Of a stretch of DNA of 64,000 nt, positions 33,837-41,415 are shown piece after piece; positions within the stretch are counted from its first letter, which is position 1, and the number at the start of each line of letters is the position of its first letter. The position numbers and the translations under genes were made by a program. A model generated the notes under the pieces. The model saw only the letters and a list, made by a program, of their open reading frames with translations, had not been told where the DNA came from and ran no database searches. Location: contig NZ_PJRO01000002.1 of the NCBI RefSeq assembly GCF_002858745.1, forward strand, positions 62,001 to 126,000, in the 5' to 3' direction. Source of the stretch: Mesorhizobium loti (lineage in GTDB: Bacteria; Pseudomonadota; Alphaproteobacteria; Rhizobiales; Rhizobiaceae).

Positions 33837-34171
33837 GCGAGGATCGCGTTGTGCCTGCCGCAAACGAAACTCCCGGGCCGCAGCGCTATGTTTCGCTGAT
33901 GCGGCTGACTGCAAAGGGACTGGCAGAACTGTCGGACAGTGCCGCGCGGCGGAAGCGCAGTGAAGAGCGGGTGGCAGCGCTGGGTGGTCGGTCCATCGCC
34001 TTCTACGCAACCATGGGACCTTATGATTTCGTGCAGGTCTTCGAGATGCCGAGCAACGAGGCGATGATGCAATATGTGCTCACCGCGCGCCGCGATGGCC
34101 ATGTCGACCCACTGATCATGCCGGCCTTCGATCCTCTTGCTTATGGCGGGATCGTCGACCGCGTGCGTTAG
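33833..34171 (+). CDS. GYD-domain protein
   Basis: A 112-residue protein with a ferredoxin-like GYD domain: RYVSLMRLTAKGLAELSD, then YATMGPYDFVQVFEMPSNEA (GPYDF replaces the usual GxYD), and a short helical end. GYD proteins are small and of unknown activity, often beside catabolic genes. The ATG overlaps the hydrolase stop, so translation is coupled. It lies 31 bp before the binding-protein gene of the importer. It may bind a substrate or intermediate of the hydrolase. Confidence 0.8.
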   Translation: MSEDRVVPAANETPGPQRYVSLMRLTAKGLAELSDSAARRKRSEERVAALGGRSIAFYATMGPYDFVQVFEMPSNEAMMQYVLTARRDGHVDPLIMPAFDPLAYGGIVDRVR

Positions 34172-34202
34172 CGCGGCAAATAAACAACAACAAGGGGAAC
34201 GT

Positions 34203-35009
34203 ATGATTAAGATATTCTTCGTGGGGGCCGCCGTACTGCTTGGCACGCAGGCCGCCCTGGCAGGTGCGCCGAGCTTTGTTTCAGGCGGTGCGATAAGTGT
34301 TTGCACCACGGCTGCGTTTCCACCCCTATCCTACAAGAAGGATCCGGGCGACGCGGTTCCCATCGGCATCGACATCGAGATTTCGGAGGCGCTGGCCAAG
34401 ATCTGGGCTGCCAAGACGTCTTATGTCATCACCGATTTCGCCGGCCTGCTGCCAACGCTTGGATCAGGTCGCTGCGGCATGATCGTCTCGGGCATCTACG
34501 TCAATGCGGAGCGCCGCAAGACCTACGACGGCGTGCGTTACATGAAGTCGGCGACGGTCCTTGTCACTAAGGCCGACAATGTCGAGATCACCGTACCTGC
34601 GGCGTTGAGCGGTCGGACGGTGGCTCTGGAATCTGGCACATACTATCGCGAGGAACGGCTGGATCCGCTCAACAAGGAACTCGCCGCTTCCGGTAAGCCG
34701 GTTGTGGTCATCCAGAATTACCCCGCCCAGCAGGGTGCTTATCAGCAGGTGTTGGTTGGCCGTGCCGACGCCACGCTGACGGAGGAGGCGGAAGGCGCTT
34801 TCCGCGTCGCCAACGCGAAGGACCAGCTGAAGGTCGCCTACACCTGGCAGTCGGATTTCACCTACGGCATATACGTTGCGCGCAAGGATGGTGATGCCGC
34901 GGCTATCAAGGCCGCCCTGAAGACGCTGCGCGAAGAGGGGTTCTTTACCAAGCTTGCGGAGAAATACGGGCTCAACCCGGCAGTCTTCGACGTGGACTAC
35001 GAGTCCTGA
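34203..35009 (+). CDS. Amino-acid-type ABC transporter substrate-binding protein
   Basis: A 268-residue periplasmic protein of SBP family 3. It has a signal peptide (MIKIFFVGAAVLLGTQAALA, cleavage near residue 20), then ISVCTTAAFPPLSYKKDPGD, IGIDIEISEALAKIWAAKTS and GLLPTLGSGRCGMIVSG, the two-lobe family pattern. AAGGGGAAC precedes ATG 34203. It is followed by a matching permease after 27 bp. It probably delivers the nitrogenous substrate of the upstream hydrolase; that is inferred from context. Confidence 0.88.
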   Translation: MIKIFFVGAAVLLGTQAALAGAPSFVSGGAISVCTTAAFPPLSYKKDPGDAVPIGIDIEISEALAKIWAAKTSYVITDFAGLLPTLGSGRCGMIVSGIYVNAERRKTYDGVRYMKSATVLVTKADNVEITVPAALSGRTVALESGTYYREERLDPLNKELAASGKPVVVIQNYPAQQGAYQQVLVGRADATLTEEAEGAFRVANAKDQLKVAYTWQSDFTYGIYVARKDGDAAAIKAALKTLREEGFFTKLAEKYGLNPAVFDVDYES

Positions 35010-35036
35010 TCGCCGCTAGCCCGAAAGACCATTGGC

Positions 35037-35708
35037 ATGACCTTCGATGTCGCACTCTTCCTGAAAGCGCTTGCATCGCCGGCCATGCTGCAGGGCGCGG
35101 TAATCGCTTTGCTCCTGTCGGTCGTCGTGCAGACCATCTCGTTTGCTGCCTGTCTGCCGGTCGCGCTTTGCCTGAACTCCCAGAAGCGCGGCCGCAATGC
35201 CGCCGCACAGGTCTATGTCTGGGTGTTCCGCGCCGCGCCGGTGCTGCTCGTGCTGCTTCTGGTCTGGAACGGAGCGCCACAACTCGTTCCGGCACTTCTC
35301 AAAGCCAATTGGTACACACCTTTCTTTGCCGCCGCGATCTCGTTCAGCCTGGTCACCGCCGCCTATATGGCCGAGATCATGAAGGGTGCATTGCGTGCTA
35401 TCGGCCCGGGCCAGTATGACGCAGTAAAGGCGCTCGGCTTGACACGCTTCCAAGGCTTTCGGCTCGTCATCCTGCCTCAGGCGTTGAGGATCGCGCTGCC
35501 GTCGCTGGTCAATGAGTTTATCAGCCTGGTGAAGCTGACCTCTCTCGCCTATGTCATCTCGCTGCGCGAAATCATGGCGGTGGTGAACGATGCCATCGCC
35601 GCCAGCTTCCGTTTCGTCGAGTGGTACTGCGCGGCCCTTGTCTACTACCTTGTTATCGTATCGGCCCTCATGGTTGTGCAGTCCGTTATCCAGAAACGTC
35701 TGGGGTGA
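35037..35708 (+). CDS. Amino-acid-type ABC transporter permease (HisM/GlnP family)
   Basis: A 223-residue inner-membrane permease with about five helices. The cytoplasmic coupling loop is AIGPGQYDAVKALGLTRFQG, followed by ILPQALRIALPSLVNEFISL, the standard His/Glu/Gln permease signature. It follows its binding protein by 27 bp. Normally an ATPase gene comes next; here only a possible short start (GTG 35705, overlapping the stop) is seen before the inverted monooxygenase gene. The importer must use an ATPase from elsewhere or be inactive. Confidence 0.88.
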   Translation: MTFDVALFLKALASPAMLQGAVIALLLSVVVQTISFAACLPVALCLNSQKRGRNAAAQVYVWVFRAAPVLLVLLLVWNGAPQLVPALLKANWYTPFFAAAISFSLVTAAYMAEIMKGALRAIGPGQYDAVKALGLTRFQGFRLVILPQALRIALPSLVNEFISLVKLTSLAYVISLREIMAVVNDAIAASFRFVEWYCAALVYYLVIVSALMVVQSVIQKRLG

Positions 35709-35755
35709 CATCGGTTTCGCCGGAGCCGGCACATCACGAGAAAACTCGATGCTGC
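35705..35755 (+). pseudogene. Possible 5' remnant of the missing ABC ATPase gene
   Basis: A GTG at 35705 overlaps the permease stop (GTGA), as in intact ABC operons, and opens a frame reading VTSVSPEPAHHEKT, a plausible hydrophilic leader. The frame then runs into the antisense 3' end of the monooxygenase gene with no ABC motif. This suggests the ATPase gene was cut away by a rearrangement. No Walker motif is present, so this is only a conjecture. Confidence 0.2.
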
Positions 35756-37555
35756 TTAACCCTTGTGATGCGCCTGCTGCAGCCCGTAGACCGGTGTCGG
35801 AATACCGGCATGCCGAGCTTTCAGTTGCAGGGACAGGAACTGCGAATAGTGGCGCGACTGGTGCAGGTTGCCGCCATGGAACCATAGAGCTTCCTGCTGT
35901 GTCGGCTTCCACATGTTGCGCTGCTCGCCTTCCCACGGGCCGGGATCCTTGGTGGTGCTGGAGCCTAGGCCCCAGCATTTGCCAACCTTGTCGGCAACAT
36001 CCTGACTGATCAGTTCGGCGGCCCAGCCGTTCATCGAGCCATAGCCGGTGGCATAGACGATAACGTCGGCGGGCAGTTCGGTGCCGTCCTCGAGCAGTAC
36101 GGAATGTTCTCTGATCTCCTGGACCTTGCCGCGCTGCAGCTTGATCTCGCCGTCGATGATCAATTGCGAAGCGCCGATGTCGATATAGTAACCTGAGCCG
36201 CGGCGAAGATATTTCATGAACAGGCCGGAGCCATCATCGCCCCAATCCAGCATGAAGCCGGCCTTTTCCAACCCATCATAGAATTTGGCGTCGCGCTCTT
36301 TCATCTGCTGGTAGAGCGGGATCTGGAATTCATGCAGGATCTTGTACGGCACGGAGGCGAAGATCAGGTCGGCCTTGGCGGTGGTGACACCGTTCTGGAC
36401 CGCCTGCTCCGAGTAAAGCGGCCCCAGCCCGACCTCCATGAGGGTGTCGGATTTGACGATGTGTGTGGTCGAGCGCTGCACCATGGTGACATCGACGCCA
36501 TTTTCCCAAAGAGCGGCGCAGATGTCGTGGGCGGAGTTGTTGGAGCCGATGACAACCGCCTTTTTGCCCGCGTATCTGTCCGGCCCCGGATGTTTCGAGG
36601 AATGGTGCTGGTCGCCCTTGAAGGTGTCCATACCCTTGTATTTCGGCAGATTGGGCCGGCCGGACATTCCGGTGGCAAGCACAAGCTGCTTTGGCTTCAG
36701 CACGATATCCTTGCCGTCGCGCCGCACGGTAACGGTCCATTCCTTCCTGTCGTCGTCATAAGAAGCGCTCCTGGCCTCAGTCGAAGACCAGTAATTCAGC
36801 TCCATCACCTTGGTGTACATTTCCAGCCAGTCGCCGATCTTGTCCTTGGGCGAGAAGACAGGCCAGTTCTTCGGGAAGTCGATATAGGGCAGGTGGTCAT
36901 ACCAGACCGGGTCGTGCAGGCAGAGTGACTTGTAGCGCTTGCGCCAGGAATCGCCCGGGCGTTCGTTGCGCTCTACGATGATGGTGGGTACGCCGAGCTG
37001 TCGCAGCCGCGCACCGAGCGCGATGCCGCCCTGGCCGCCACCGATGATGAGCGTATGCGGCTGGGTGGCAAAGCCGAGTTCGGCTTGTTCCTTCTCACGT
37101 TCCTCCTTCCAGCTCGGCCTATTCTTGCCCTGGCCGTGCTTGGCGCCGAGTGGGCGGGTGAAACCTGCCTGCTCCTCATGTCCCTTCAGTTCGACCATGG
37201 TGGTGAGCAGTGTCCAGATCTTGCCGTCCTTCACCCGGATGTGGCCGTAACCACGTGCCGCTTCGGTCTCGAAGGTGATCCAGCCTTCCAGCAGCCCATC
37301 GCTTTCTGCAGCATCTTCACCTTCGGCAATCGCGAAGTTCGACGGTTTGACGGCGCTGAGCTGGCTCTTCAGCATGGCGCGGATCTGGTCGCGGCCTTCC
37401 ATCGTCTTGACGTTCCAGGTGAAGGCAACAAGGTCGCGCCAATAGCAGTCGTCCTGGAAAAAGGAGATCGCGTTGTCGATATCGTCTGCGGCAAGGTTGG
37501 CACCGAAATCGGCGAGCAATCTGGCGAGTTTTGCGTTGGGCGCCTTGTCGAGCAT
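35756..37555 (-). CDS. NTF2/SnoaL-FMO fusion flavin-containing monooxygenase
   Basis: A 599-residue FAD- and NADPH-dependent monooxygenase. Residues 1-125 resemble an NTF2/SnoaL-like domain (LLADFGANLAADDIDNAISF, DCYWRDLVAFTWN). The FAD Rossmann motif GGGQGG is at 172-177, the FMO-type FKGDQHHSSKH near residue 315, and the NADPH motif VVIGSNNSAHD near 330. VIVYATGYGSMN is the late FATGY-like motif. The start is ATG 37555, with GGGAGG eight bases upstream. YUCCA-like and N- or S-oxygenating enzymes share this form; the substrate is unknown. It faces the preceding importer tail to tail. Confidence 0.88.
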   Translation of the reverse strand: MLDKAPNAKLARLLADFGANLAADDIDNAISFFQDDCYWRDLVAFTWNVKTMEGRDQIRAMLKSQLSAVKPSNFAIAEGEDAAESDGLLEGWITFETEAARGYGHIRVKDGKIWTLLTTMVELKGHEEQAGFTRPLGAKHGQGKNRPSWKEEREKEQAELGFATQPHTLIIGGGQGGIALGARLRQLGVPTIIVERNERPGDSWRKRYKSLCLHDPVWYDHLPYIDFPKNWPVFSPKDKIGDWLEMYTKVMELNYWSSTEARSASYDDDRKEWTVTVRRDGKDIVLKPKQLVLATGMSGRPNLPKYKGMDTFKGDQHHSSKHPGPDRYAGKKAVVIGSNNSAHDICAALWENGVDVTMVQRSTTHIVKSDTLMEVGLGPLYSEQAVQNGVTTAKADLIFASVPYKILHEFQIPLYQQMKERDAKFYDGLEKAGFMLDWGDDGSGLFMKYLRRGSGYYIDIGASQLIIDGEIKLQRGKVQEIREHSVLLEDGTELPADVIVYATGYGSMNGWAAELISQDVADKVGKCWGLGSSTTKDPGPWEGEQRNMWKPTQQEALWFHGGNLHQSRHYSQFLSLQLKARHAGIPTPVYGLQQAHHKG

Positions 37556-37774
37556 GCGGGGTTCCTCCCAGGGAAACGTGATGGTCGTTGCGGCAGTGCC
37601 AATCCTCCCGACCGGCCGTTGAAAGTATCGGCAGAGACCGCACCTTTCGTCACGCCCCACCATAGTTTGCTGTGTTTTCAAGGAGTTGTGCTGCTTTGCG
37701 CGGGATAGCGCGACATACTCAGCGCTAAAAGTCTTCCGCTGCGGCATGCCGTTTCAAAAAAACGGAAGAGGCCG

Positions 37775-37803
37775 TTGACTTGGCCGGCGAACTCAAACTA
37801 TTG
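37775..37803 (+). promoter_or_regulatory. Promoter of the ilvB leader transcript
   Basis: TTGACT (37775-37780) and CTATTG (37798-37803) are 17 bp apart, matching the rhizobial pattern TTGAC-N17-CTATAT. Transcription should start about 37809-37811, only a few bases before the leader ATG at 37813. The leader peptide may therefore be translated from a leaderless mRNA. Confidence 0.6.
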
Positions 37804-37812
37804 TCCGCCATC

Positions 37813-37863
37813 ATGAAGACAGTTCTTATTCTCGTAGGAAGGCGCGTGGGCAAGGCGGTGTAA
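37813..37863 (+). CDS. ilvB leader peptide (attenuation peptide)
   Basis: A 16-codon frame, MKTVLILVGRRVGKAV. Codons 4-8 are Val-Leu-Ile-Leu-Val, the branched-chain amino acids made through IlvB, and two more valines follow. Ribosome stalling there when charged branched-chain tRNAs are scarce would decide RNA folding downstream. No ribosome binding site is visible and the predicted transcription start is about 2-4 bases before the ATG. The stop codon lies within the first hairpin. It is too short for usual gene finders. Confidence 0.8.
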   Translation: MKTVLILVGRRVGKAV

Positions 37864-37919
37864 CCGCCGGGCGAAATCCTCCCATGCGCAACACACAGGC
37901 TCCCTCGGGGGCCTTTTTT
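37842..37919 (+). promoter_or_regulatory. Transcription attenuator of ilvB
   Basis: The terminator hairpin is AGGCTCC (37897-37903), loop CTCG, GGGGCCT (37908-37914), followed by six Ts (37914-37919). Upstream, GGCGGT-GTA-ACCGCC (37854-37868) forms a hairpin over the leader stop codon. GCGCGTGGG (37842-37850) can pair with CCCATGCGC (37881-37889), with one G-U pair. These give the alternative structures expected of ribosome-mediated attenuation. Which pairing is the antiterminator is not certain from sequence alone. Confidence 0.8.
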
Positions 37920-37986
37920 ATTATCCAGAAAATGACCAGACGACCAGCAAGCGCTTGAAAAAGCAGGAAAAAGACGGAACGGGACC

Positions 37987-39768
37987 ATGAGCAACGGACA
38001 AAGCGAGCGGCGCGAGATGACAGGCGCCGAAATGGTTGTGCAGGCGCTGATCGACAACGGCGTCCAGCATCTCTTCGGCTATCCGGGCGGTGCGGTCCTT
38101 CCGATCTACGATGAGTTGTTCCAGCAGGATGCTGTCCAGCACATTCTTGTCCGTCACGAACAGGGCGCCGGCCATGCGGCGGAAGGTTATGCGCGCTCGA
38201 CGGGCAAGGCGGGCGTCATGCTGGTGACCTCCGGCCCCGGAGCCACCAATGCGGTGACACCGCTGCAAGATGCTTTGATGGATTCCATTCCGCTGGTGTG
38301 CCTGACCGGACAGGTGCCGACGTCGTTGATCGGCTCCGACGCTTTTCAGGAGTGTGACACCGTCGGCATTACCCGGCCCTGCACCAAGCACAACTGGCTG
38401 GTCAAGGACGTCAACGAGCTTTCAGCCATCATCCACGAGGCGTTTCACGTCGCAACCACCGGCCGTCCTGGTCCGGTGGTTGTCGATATTCCCAAGGATG
38501 TGCAGTTCGCAAAGGGCATCTACACGCCGCCGCAGACAGCACCGCGCACCTCCTATCAGCCCAGGGTCCAAGGCGATCTCGAGAAGATCAAGGCAGCGGT
38601 CGAAATGCTGGCTGGGGCCAAGAAGCCGATCATCTATTCCGGTGGTGGCGTCGTCAATTCGGGGCCAGAGGCCAGCCATCTGCTGCGTGAACTGGTCGAT
38701 CTGACCGGCTTTCCGATTACCTCGACGCTAATGGGACTTGGTGCTTACCCCGCTTCCGGCAAGAACTGGCTCGGTATGCTCGGCATGCACGGAACGTATG
38801 AGGCCAATATGGCCATGCATGATTGCGACGTCATGCTGTGCGTGGGCGCGCGTTTCGACGACCGCATCACCGGCCGTCTCAATGCATTCTCGCCGAATTC
38901 CAAGAAGATCCACGTCGATATCGATCCATCCTCGATCAACAAGACCGTGCGTGCGGATATCGGCATCCTGGGCGATGTCGGCCGGGTTCTGGAAGACCTC
39001 GTGCGCCTGTGGCGCGCCACCGCCAAGGCCGACAAGAAGGCGCTCTACCCGTGGTGGGAGCAGATCGCCCGCTGGCGCGCGCGCGACTCGCTTGCCTACA
39101 AACCGAGCAATGACGTGATCATGCCGCAATATGCGATCGAGCGGCTTTACGAGCTGACCAAGGACCGTGACACTTACATCACCACCGAGGTCGGCCAACA
39201 TCAGATGTGGGCGGCACAGCATTTCCATTTCGACAAGCCCAATCACTGGATGACCTCGGGCGGTCTCGGCACGATGGGCTATGGCCTGCCGGCGGCGCTC
39301 GGCGTGCAGATCGCCCACCCGGATGCGCTGGTCATCGACATCGCCGGCGATGCCTCGGTGCAGATGACGATGCAGGAGATGAGCGCGGCGGTGCAGTACG
39401 AAGCGCCGATCAAGATCTTCATCCTCAACAACCAATACATGGGCATGGTGCGCCAGTGGCAGCAGCTCCTGCACGGCAACCGGCTGTCGCATTCCTATAC
39501 CGAGGCTATGCCCGACTTCGTCAAGTTGGCCGAGGCCTATGGAGGCCATGGCATCCGCTGCGAGAAACCAGGCGATCTCGACGATGCCATCAAGGAGATG
39601 CTCTCGGTCAAGAAACCGGTGCTGTTCGATTGCCGCGTCGCCAACCTTGCCAACTGCTTCCCAATGATCCCTTCGGGCAAGGCGCACAACGAGATGCTGC
39701 TTCCGGACGAGGCTACAGACGAGGCCGTCGCCAACGCCATCGACGCCAAGGGCAGGGAGCTGGTGTAA
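37987..39768 (+). CDS. ilvB: Acetolactate synthase large (catalytic) subunit
   Basis: Makes acetolactate or acetohydroxybutyrate, the first common step for Val, Leu and Ile. The 593 residues follow the ThDP enzyme plan: the HEQGAGHAAEGYARSTGKAG segment with the catalytic Glu, PGPVVVDIPKDVQ in the first third, and the ThDP-binding GDASVQMTMQEMSAAVQYEA followed by ILNNQYMGMVRQW. The start ATG lies 67 bp after the attenuator T-run. The regulatory subunit gene ilvN follows after a palindromic repeat. Confidence 0.96.
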   Translation: MSNGQSERREMTGAEMVVQALIDNGVQHLFGYPGGAVLPIYDELFQQDAVQHILVRHEQGAGHAAEGYARSTGKAGVMLVTSGPGATNAVTPLQDALMDSIPLVCLTGQVPTSLIGSDAFQECDTVGITRPCTKHNWLVKDVNELSAIIHEAFHVATTGRPGPVVVDIPKDVQFAKGIYTPPQTAPRTSYQPRVQGDLEKIKAAVEMLAGAKKPIIYSGGGVVNSGPEASHLLRELVDLTGFPITSTLMGLGAYPASGKNWLGMLGMHGTYEANMAMHDCDVMLCVGARFDDRITGRLNAFSPNSKKIHVDIDPSSINKTVRADIGILGDVGRVLEDLVRLWRATAKADKKALYPWWEQIARWRARDSLAYKPSNDVIMPQYAIERLYELTKDRDTYITTEVGQHQMWAAQHFHFDKPNHWMTSGGLGTMGYGLPAALGVQIAHPDALVIDIAGDASVQMTMQEMSAAVQYEAPIKIFILNNQYMGMVRQWQQLLHGNRLSHSYTEAMPDFVKLAEAYGGHGIRCEKPGDLDDAIKEMLSVKKPVLFDCRVANLANCFPMIPSGKAHNEMLLPDEATDEAVANAIDAKGRELV

Positions 39769-39812
39769 CCGATAGCGTGATCTTGCCACGAGCGGCATAA
39801 TCAACGAGTTAG

Positions 39813-39910
39813 CGTAATTCCAGGAAAAGTGTGCAACGGTTTTCCGTCCGGAATTACGCAAAGACAAAGAGCTGGAGTGTTTCCGCGTTTCCGTGAAAAA
39901 CGGAAACGCT
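39813..39910 (+). repeat. Palindromic intergenic repeat, family B, copy 1
   Basis: Arms CGTAATTCC (39813-39821) and GGAATTACG (39850-39858) enclose an inner GGAAAA/TTTTCC pair. A second hairpin GCGTTTCCG-TGAAAAA-CGGAAACGC spans 39885-39909. A diverged copy lies at 48796-48892. It sits between ilvB and ilvN, where it could affect relative subunit expression. Confidence 0.75.
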
Positions 39911-39943
39911 CTGGTGTAAACGCCTGAGATCGAGATCCATCTT

Positions 39944-40519
39944 ATGAACGCACAGCACCTTCAACCTACCGGCTCCGCTTACTTCATCGCCAAGGAGACG
40001 GAAAAGCCGGAAAACCACACGTTGTCGGTGCTGGTCGACAACGAGCCGGGCGTGCTTGCCCGGGTCATCGGCTTGTTCTCCGGCCGTGGTTACAACATCG
40101 AAAGTCTGACCGTCTCGGAGACCGAGCACGAAAAGCACCTGTCGCGCATCACCATCGTGACGCGAGGCACACCGCATGTGCTGGAACAGATCAAACACCA
40201 ACTCGAGCGCATCGTGCCGGTGCATCGCGTGGTCGACCTTACCGTGCGTTCGACTGAGCTCGGGCAGGAGCGGGCGCTGGAGCGGGAACTTGCCCTGGTC
40301 AAGGTCGCTGGTACCGGTGACAGCCGTGTCGAGGCGCTCAGGCTGGCGGATGCCTTCCGCGCCAGCGTGATCGACGCCAACACCGAACATTTCATCTTCG
40401 AGATCACCGGCAAGGGTTCGAAGATCGACCAGTTCATCGCCATCATGCGCCCGCTGGGGCTCGTTGAAATCTGCCGCACAGGCGTAGCGGCGATGAACCG
40501 TGGTCCACAGGGGATGTGA
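39944..40519 (+). CDS. ilvN: Acetolactate synthase small (regulatory) subunit
   Basis: Regulatory subunit giving valine feedback inhibition of IlvB. The 191 residues begin with an ACT domain at about 27 (TLSVLVDNEPGVLARVIGLF, then SGRGYNIESLTVSETE), followed by the C-terminal IlvH domain (ELALVKVAGTGDSRVEALRL). MRPLGLVEICRTGVAAMNRG is the conserved end. It lies 175 bp after ilvB, with repeat B between them, so it may have reduced read-through or its own promoter. Confidence 0.95.
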   Translation: MNAQHLQPTGSAYFIAKETEKPENHTLSVLVDNEPGVLARVIGLFSGRGYNIESLTVSETEHEKHLSRITIVTRGTPHVLEQIKHQLERIVPVHRVVDLTVRSTELGQERALERELALVKVAGTGDSRVEALRLADAFRASVIDANTEHFIFEITGKGSKIDQFIAIMRPLGLVEICRTGVAAMNRGPQGM

Positions 40520-40626
40520 CGCTGCTGCTGCGGCATTGTCACCGAGACAACAATTTTCGTGACTTGGACCGGAGGACAGGTCAACTAGCCTGACCTGTTT
40601 GCCGGCGCCATATCCGAACCATTGCA

Positions 40627-41223
40627 ATGTCCTTCGACGCTTTTGTAGCCCTTGTGGTCTATGCCTTCGTGACTTCGGTCACGCCGGGACCGAACAACTT
40701 CATGCTTCTGGCCTCTGGCGTGAATTTCGGTTTTGCCCGCAGCATCCCGCATATGGTCGGCATCAGCGTCGGGTTTCTGATCCTGGCGCTCGCCGTTGGC
40801 CTTGGGCTGGGTGCAGTGCTGACAGCGTTTCCTGCGCTACACACGGGACTCAAGATCGTGGGCGGTGCATATCTGCTCTATCTTGCCTGGAAGATAGCGA
40901 TGTCACGCTCAATGGGGAGCGGTGCCGAGAACAAGGCGCGTCCGATGACACTTGTCGAAGCGGCGGCTTTCCAATGGGTCAATCCCAAGGCCTGGGTGAT
41001 GGCGGTGACCGCCATGGCGGTCTACACCAATCCCGATAGACCGTTCCTTTCTGTGGCGGTGATCGCCATCACCTTCGCCATTGTGAACCTGCCGACCATC
41101 TCAGGCTGGGCCGGCTTCGGCATGGCGTTGCGCGGCTTCCTGTCCGACCCCGTCAAACTGAAATGGTTCAATATCGCCATGGGCCTGGCGCTTGCCCTGA
41201 CACTCTGGCCGATGCTGCGTTGA
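40627..41223 (+). CDS. LysE/RhtB-family amino acid exporter
   Basis: A 198-residue inner-membrane translocator with about six helices. The family signature VTSVTPGPNNFMLLASGVNF (residues about 15-34) is near the N-terminus, with FARSIPHMVGISVGFLILAL next and FQWVNPKAWVMAVTAMAVYT in the centre. It probably exports an amino acid or metabolite; its place after ilvBN suggests but does not prove a branched-chain link. It is 107 bp after ilvN, on the same strand. Confidence 0.9.
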   Translation: MSFDAFVALVVYAFVTSVTPGPNNFMLLASGVNFGFARSIPHMVGISVGFLILALAVGLGLGAVLTAFPALHTGLKIVGGAYLLYLAWKIAMSRSMGSGAENKARPMTLVEAAAFQWVNPKAWVMAVTAMAVYTNPDRPFLSVAVIAITFAIVNLPTISGWAGFGMALRGFLSDPVKLKWFNIAMGLALALTLWPMLR

Positions 41224-41339
41224 CGCACCGATCACGTCGCCGTGAATTTGTGCGGTGCATTAAATCTTTGTAATGAAGGCGTTTTGACCATTTTCAGTCG
41301 CGAAGTTGCGCTATCTTAGCCTGGTATTCATCGCGCACG

Positions 41340-41356
41340 ACCTCATTCGATGAGGT
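41340..41356. promoter_or_regulatory. Inverted repeat upstream of the RND efflux operon
   Basis: ACCTCAT (41340-41346) and ATGAGGT (41350-41356) flank TCG, a perfect 7-bp dyad 60 bp before the adaptor start. It could be a regulator operator. The remaining 190 bp gap holds nothing else I recognise. Confidence 0.35.
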
Positions 41357-41415
41357 GCATACGGATGCGCCGAGACCGGCAGGCAAGGTCCTGACCTTTA
41401 GATCGAGAGGGCGCA

